DNA from: Clostridia bacterium
Lineage (GTDB): Bacteria > Bacillota > Clostridia > Christensenellales > Pumilibacteraceae
Length of the DNA: 10,179 bases
Direction: 5' to 3'
NCBI GenBank assembly: GCA_900762945.1
Contig: CAAFIN010000258.1
Location: 1 to 10,179 of the forward strand
Shown here: positions 7,102 to 10,179 of the stretch, piece by piece
How positions within the stretch are numbered: position 1 is the stretch's first letter
Layout: every line of letters starts with the position of its first letter
Position numbers and translations under genes: made by a program
The notes under the pieces: generated by a model
What the model saw: the letters and a program-made list of their open reading frames with translations, nothing else
The model's database searches: none
Told to the model about the DNA's origin: nothing

Positions 7102-10100
7102 ATGCGAAACAAACTGATGAAAATAACGCTTGCGGCGCTGTCGTTGTGCCTTGCGTTATCGCTGTTCTCGGCGTGCGCAAAGGGCGGCGACTTCTCCGTG
7201 ACGCTCGTGGCAACCGAGATCGAGCGCTTCGAGCAGACTATCGCGACCGTGACGGGCGCGGGCGACGCCGAAATCGAGTTTTCTTCGTCGGACGAAGCGG
7301 TGGCGACCGTAGATAAAGACGGTACGGTCACGGCGACGGGCGAAGGCACGGCTACGATAACCGCGAAAATCGGCAAGAAAGAACAGTCCGCCGAACTGAA
7401 AGTCACGCCGTCGAACTCGTTCCCGACGCTGGCGGTGTCAAACGAAAGCGTTACGCTGAGAAGCGGAAGCGAGTACGATCTTACTGCCGCTCTTGCGTAT
7501 CGCGGTAACGAAATTCAGACTGCGTTTGAGGTAAACTCGTCCGACGAGGCGGTAGTGAATACGGACGGACTGAAAATAACGGCTGCCGCTCCCGGCGAAT
7601 GTACTGTGACGGTTACGGCGCGTTACGCGGGCGTTACGCTGTCGTGCGACGTAAACGTAAAGGTGGTAGCGAACGAGAGTTTCACTCTGGAAAGCCCGAT
7701 GGCCGACGTATTGTATCTGTCCGATCCCGAAAATAACGGCGAATATATTACCGAAGTCGCGCTCGTGCCGCTCGCTTACGTCCGCGGCGAAAAAGCGCCC
7801 GACCCGCAGGTGTCGTTTACGGCAATCCCCGCTGGAATAGTGGAAATTACCGACGGCGCGGTGCGCGGTATCGGCGAGGGCAGCGCGGTAGTCACTGCGA
7901 AGTGGACGGGCGAGTACGGCGAACATACGGCTACGGCGGAGTTTACAGTCAGAAAACCGATTATAAAAACGAATAAATCCGTCGACTTCCGTTACGGTGA
8001 AACTGTAACGCTCGATCTTAAAAATATCGATTATATCGCGGGTGAAAACTGCGAACTTTACTGCGGCGAAACGCGACTCGGCGGCAGCGGGAACGGCGCG
8101 TTCACGTTCGACTCGGGGCTTGCGCAAGCGGGCGAAACGGCGCTTACGGTGCGCTCTGACAAGTTCGTTTACGAATTGCCCGCCGTGTTCTACACGCATC
8201 TTATCGCGAGCAAAGCCGACTGGATCGAATATACGAAAAACGGCTTTAAGGGCGGCGCGACGGCAACGACCGCGGCGGAGGATCTTCGCGACGGTTATAT
8301 AATCCTTGCCGCGGATATCGATATGGGCGGCGATACGTTCGCGCTCAACCGCTACGACAGCACCAAGTACCAGAACGCCAACCCGATCGAAGCGGCAAAG
8401 GACCGCTTCTACGGCGTGTTCGACGGCAGAGGACATACGATTTATAATCTTAAAATCGGCGCGCAAGGCTTTTTCGGCTGTATCGGCGAGCCGTCGGTAA
8501 TCAAGAACGCGGCGTTCGCGAACGTGACGATCGCGCCCGAAATCAACTGGTTTATCGGAGTGTTCGCGCACTTTACCTACGGTACGGTGGATAACTGCTA
8601 CGTCGAACTCGACTATATCCCCGATATCCCCGGCGTAGGCACGATCGCAAGGTACAATTACGGCACGATCTCGAACAGCGTGACGTTCGTAAAACGCCCC
8701 GATAACACTACTAACGCCGCCACACACGGCGCGATCTGTCAGTCCGTCAACCTCGGCGGCGCGATCGTGAATTCGTACGCGGTAGTACCGGGCGGAAATA
8801 TGAAAACGAATACGATAGGCGCGGGCGGCTCGGGTTCGGTTTACGATAGTTTCGAAGCGCTGTCCGCCGACGCCGATCTCGGCGGGTTTGACTTCGGACT
8901 GTGGAAGAAAGGAAACTTCACGCTCACTTTCGACACCCGCTACGACCTCGCGACGGAAGCGGCGAAAGCGTGCGCGGAAAGTTTCGGCTCGCCCGTATAC
9001 GAAGGAGTGGCTTTAACCGCGAACACCGACGACTTTATATACGAAACTTACGGCGCGGGCAAAAACTACCTCGGCTTCGGCAATAGCGCTATGGCGGTAA
9101 GCGGTATGCCCGACGGCGGCAGAACGACCGTCGGCGTGACGGTACGCCCCGCGATAGACGTATCCGTCGGCTTCCGCTCGGCGGAGTTCACGGTCGCCAA
9201 ACCCAAAAGACTGACTGCCGCGGAAATAGACTTGCACCGCGCGGGAAGCGAAATCACGCTGAATAACGACGGAATAGCGGGAACGGTGACGGCGGTCGAC
9301 CTCGACGGCGAAACCGCAGTAAGCGCAAGCGGCGGCAACGGCTCGGTCACGATCGCAAAGTCCGGAATCGCGTCCGCGCTCGGCGATCGGTCGCTGATAA
9401 TCGCGACGGACGAAGCGATTTATCTGTTGCCCGTCAGAGTCGCGACTATGTTCGTGTATTCGGCAAGCGATCTCGGCGTTTACAAATCGACTTACTTCCG
9501 CGGCGGCGTGAACGCAAGCCCGAACGCGGACGCGTTGCGCGACGGTTATGTTCTGTTGAAAGCGGATATAGATATGCAGAACGCGCTGTTCGGACTTAAT
9601 CGCGACGCTTACGACACGAGGACGGACGCGAGCGCCGAAGCGAACGCGCATATCTGGCGCTACTACGGCGTGTTCGACGGCGAAGGTCACGTTATAGATA
9701 ACGTGCAGATCGATTATTACGGCTTTTTCGGACATCTCGCGGCGGATTCGGTCGTGCGCAACTTAGGGATTACCGGCGTTACGTTCCGCGCTGGGCATAA
9801 CCGTGGCGCGATAGCGGAGGACAGCCACGGACTGATAGAAAACTGCTTCGTCGAAGTGAAAGAATTCCCCGCGGGGAACAACTTCGGTTGTATCGTGAAA
9901 AACCTTAAGGGTACTATGCGGAACTGCGTGGCGTACTTCTCGGGCGCGGACGAAACCGCGAATAAAAACACGCACGGCGTGCTTGCGTTCACGATAAGCG
10001 GCAAAGGCAAACTCGAAAACTGCTGCGCCGTAACCCGCGACGGCGGACTGAAAGCGGTGGCGAATACTTCCGAGGAAGTGCCGATATACGCTTCGCCCGC

Positions 10101-10179
10101 GGAACTATTGCGCGCCGACGGCTTCGTAAAGCCCGATTACTTCATTATAACCGATACCGAACTCGGCTTCGGATCGAAA
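7102..10179 (+). CDS. Giant surface lipoprotein with Big_2 Ig domains and duplicated GLUG-type beta-helix modules (partial at window end)
   Basis: My codon-by-codon reading finds 1026 codons without a stop, still open at the window edge. A basic, hydrophobic leader ends in LFSAC, making Cys25 the likely lipid acceptor. Residues about 34-103 form a clear Big_2-type Ig domain (SSSDEAVATVDKDGTVTA, ending GTATITAK). A second such domain lies at about 114-188 and a third, more divergent one at about 194-283. After another Ig-like stretch (287-365) comes a module with YGVFDG-x-GH, then GFFG, then rungs of the form G-x-x-x-N-C/S, the hallmark of GLUG-type beta-helix repeats. The whole unit then recurs from about 8941 to the edge. 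No catalytic motif is visible. Proteins of this kind are usually surface adhesins or glycan binders (family knowledge). It follows the DUF4838 gene by 13 nt, so it is probably co-expressed with it. How much is missing at the end is unknown. Confidence 0.93.
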   Translation, partial: MRNKLMKITLAALSLCLALSLFSACAKGGDFSVTLVATEIERFEQTIATVTGAGDAEIEFSSSDEAVATVDKDGTVTATGEGTATITAKIGKKEQSAELKVTPSNSFPTLAVSNESVTLRSGSEYDLTAALAYRGNEIQTAFEVNSSDEAVVNTDGLKITAAAPGECTVTVTARYAGVTLSCDVNVKVVANESFTLESPMADVLYLSDPENNGEYITEVALVPLAYVRGEKAPDPQVSFTAIPAGIVEITDGAVRGIGEGSAVVTAKWTGEYGEHTATAEFTVRKPIIKTNKSVDFRYGETVTLDLKNIDYIAGENCELYCGETRLGGSGNGAFTFDSGLAQAGETALTVRSDKFVYELPAVFYTHLIASKADWIEYTKNGFKGGATATTAAEDLRDGYIILAADIDMGGDTFALNRYDSTKYQNANPIEAAKDRFYGVFDGRGHTIYNLKIGAQGFFGCIGEPSVIKNAAFANVTIAPEINWFIGVFAHFTYGTVDNCYVELDYIPDIPGVGTIARYNYGTISNSVTFVKRPDNTTNAATHGAICQSVNLGGAIVNSYAVVPGGNMKTNTIGAGGSGSVYDSFEALSADADLGGFDFGLWKKGNFTLTFDTRYDLATEAAKACAESFGSPVYEGVALTANTDDFIYETYGAGKNYLGFGNSAMAVSGMPDGGRTTVGVTVRPAIDVSVGFRSAEFTVAKPKRLTAAEIDLHRAGSEITLNNDGIAGTVTAVDLDGETAVSASGGNGSVTIAKSGIASALGDRSLIIATDEAIYLLPVRVATMFVYSASDLGVYKSTYFRGGVNASPNADALRDGYVLLKADIDMQNALFGLNRDAYDTRTDASAEANAHIWRYYGVFDGEGHVIDNVQIDYYGFFGHLAADSVVRNLGITGVTFRAGHNRGAIAEDSHGLIENCFVEVKEFPAGNNFGCIVKNLKGTMRNCVAYFSGADETANKNTHGVLAFTISGKGKLENCCAVTRDGGLKAVANTSEEVPIYASPAELLRADGFVKPDYFIITDTELGFGSK
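8188..8787 (+). repeat. GLUG-type beta-helix module, copy 1 (coding)
   Basis: This is the first copy of a module of about 200 residues. Landmarks are LRDGY (codons from 8284), ADIDM, YGVFDGRGH (from 8410), GFFG, then three rungs with Asn codons at 8593, 8674 and 8770, spaced 27 and 32 residues apart. It pairs with 9445-10035. Confidence 0.8.
9445..10035 (+). repeat. GLUG-type beta-helix module, copy 2 (coding)
   Basis: This is the second copy. Landmarks are LRDGY (from 9535), ADIDM, YGVFDGEGH (from 9664), GFFG, and three rung Asn codons at 9841, 9922 and 10018. These are again 27 and 32 residues apart, each exactly 1248 nt after its partner in copy 1. The preceding Ig segment is related too (AEFTVRKP near 7939 and AEFTVAKP near 9184). 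Confidence 0.8.

Noticed and set aside
4959..7104. Possible terminators or promoters between genes
   Set aside because: The gaps at 4962-4970 and 7089-7101 hold only the ribosome binding regions. There is no room for a stem-loop with a T-tract or a promoter.
7438..8727. Antisense open frame of 429 codons
   Set aside because: It mirrors the last lipoprotein gene in register and ends at its TCA codon at 7438. The sense strand shows clear Big_2 and GLUG-type domains.

Overview
The window is one strand of one operon. Every supported gene reads left to right, the gaps are at most 13 nt, and no terminator, promoter, RNA gene, IS element or CRISPR array is visible. The genes suggest an uncultured, probably gut-associated Gram-positive clostridial bacterium (Bacillota). 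The grounds are two lipoprotein-type leaders with a Cys acceptor, AGGAG-type ribosome binding sites, MalF/MalG-type sugar permeases with no local ATPase gene, and very large Ig-domain surface proteins. Codons are rich in gcg, ggc, ttc, tac and gaa, and TTA, CTA and TCA are rarely used. No marker gene is present, so the taxonomic placement is inference.

Layout. Positions 1-35 may hold the last codons of an upstream gene, perhaps a sugar-binding protein. Positions 49-971 encode the first sugar ABC permease, split into two frames by an apparent extra TA in a TATATA run at 604-609. Positions 978-1907 encode the second, intact permease. Positions 1908-4961 encode a 1017-aa exported protein made of Ig-like domains and two related sandwich-like domains. 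Positions 4971-7088 encode a 705-aa lipoprotein of the DUF4838 type, a family that includes GH163 endo-beta-N-acetylglucosaminidases. Positions 7102-10179 encode a lipoprotein of at least 1026 aa, open to the window end, with Big_2-type Ig domains followed by two copies of a GLUG-type beta-helix module.

How the genes may work together (inference). The likely picture is a Gram-positive glycan-utilisation locus. A surface-anchored DUF4838 enzyme would cut or bind a host or plant glycan, the two large Ig/beta-helix proteins would hold the cell or enzyme to the substrate, and the permease pair, with an upstream binding protein and an ATPase encoded elsewhere, would import the released oligosaccharide. 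The substrate cannot be read from this sequence.

Most noteworthy are the split permease, with an ATGA stop/start overlap at the break; the close register of the two beta-helix modules in the last gene; and the combination of a DUF4838 lipoprotein with two giant uncharacterised surface proteins.
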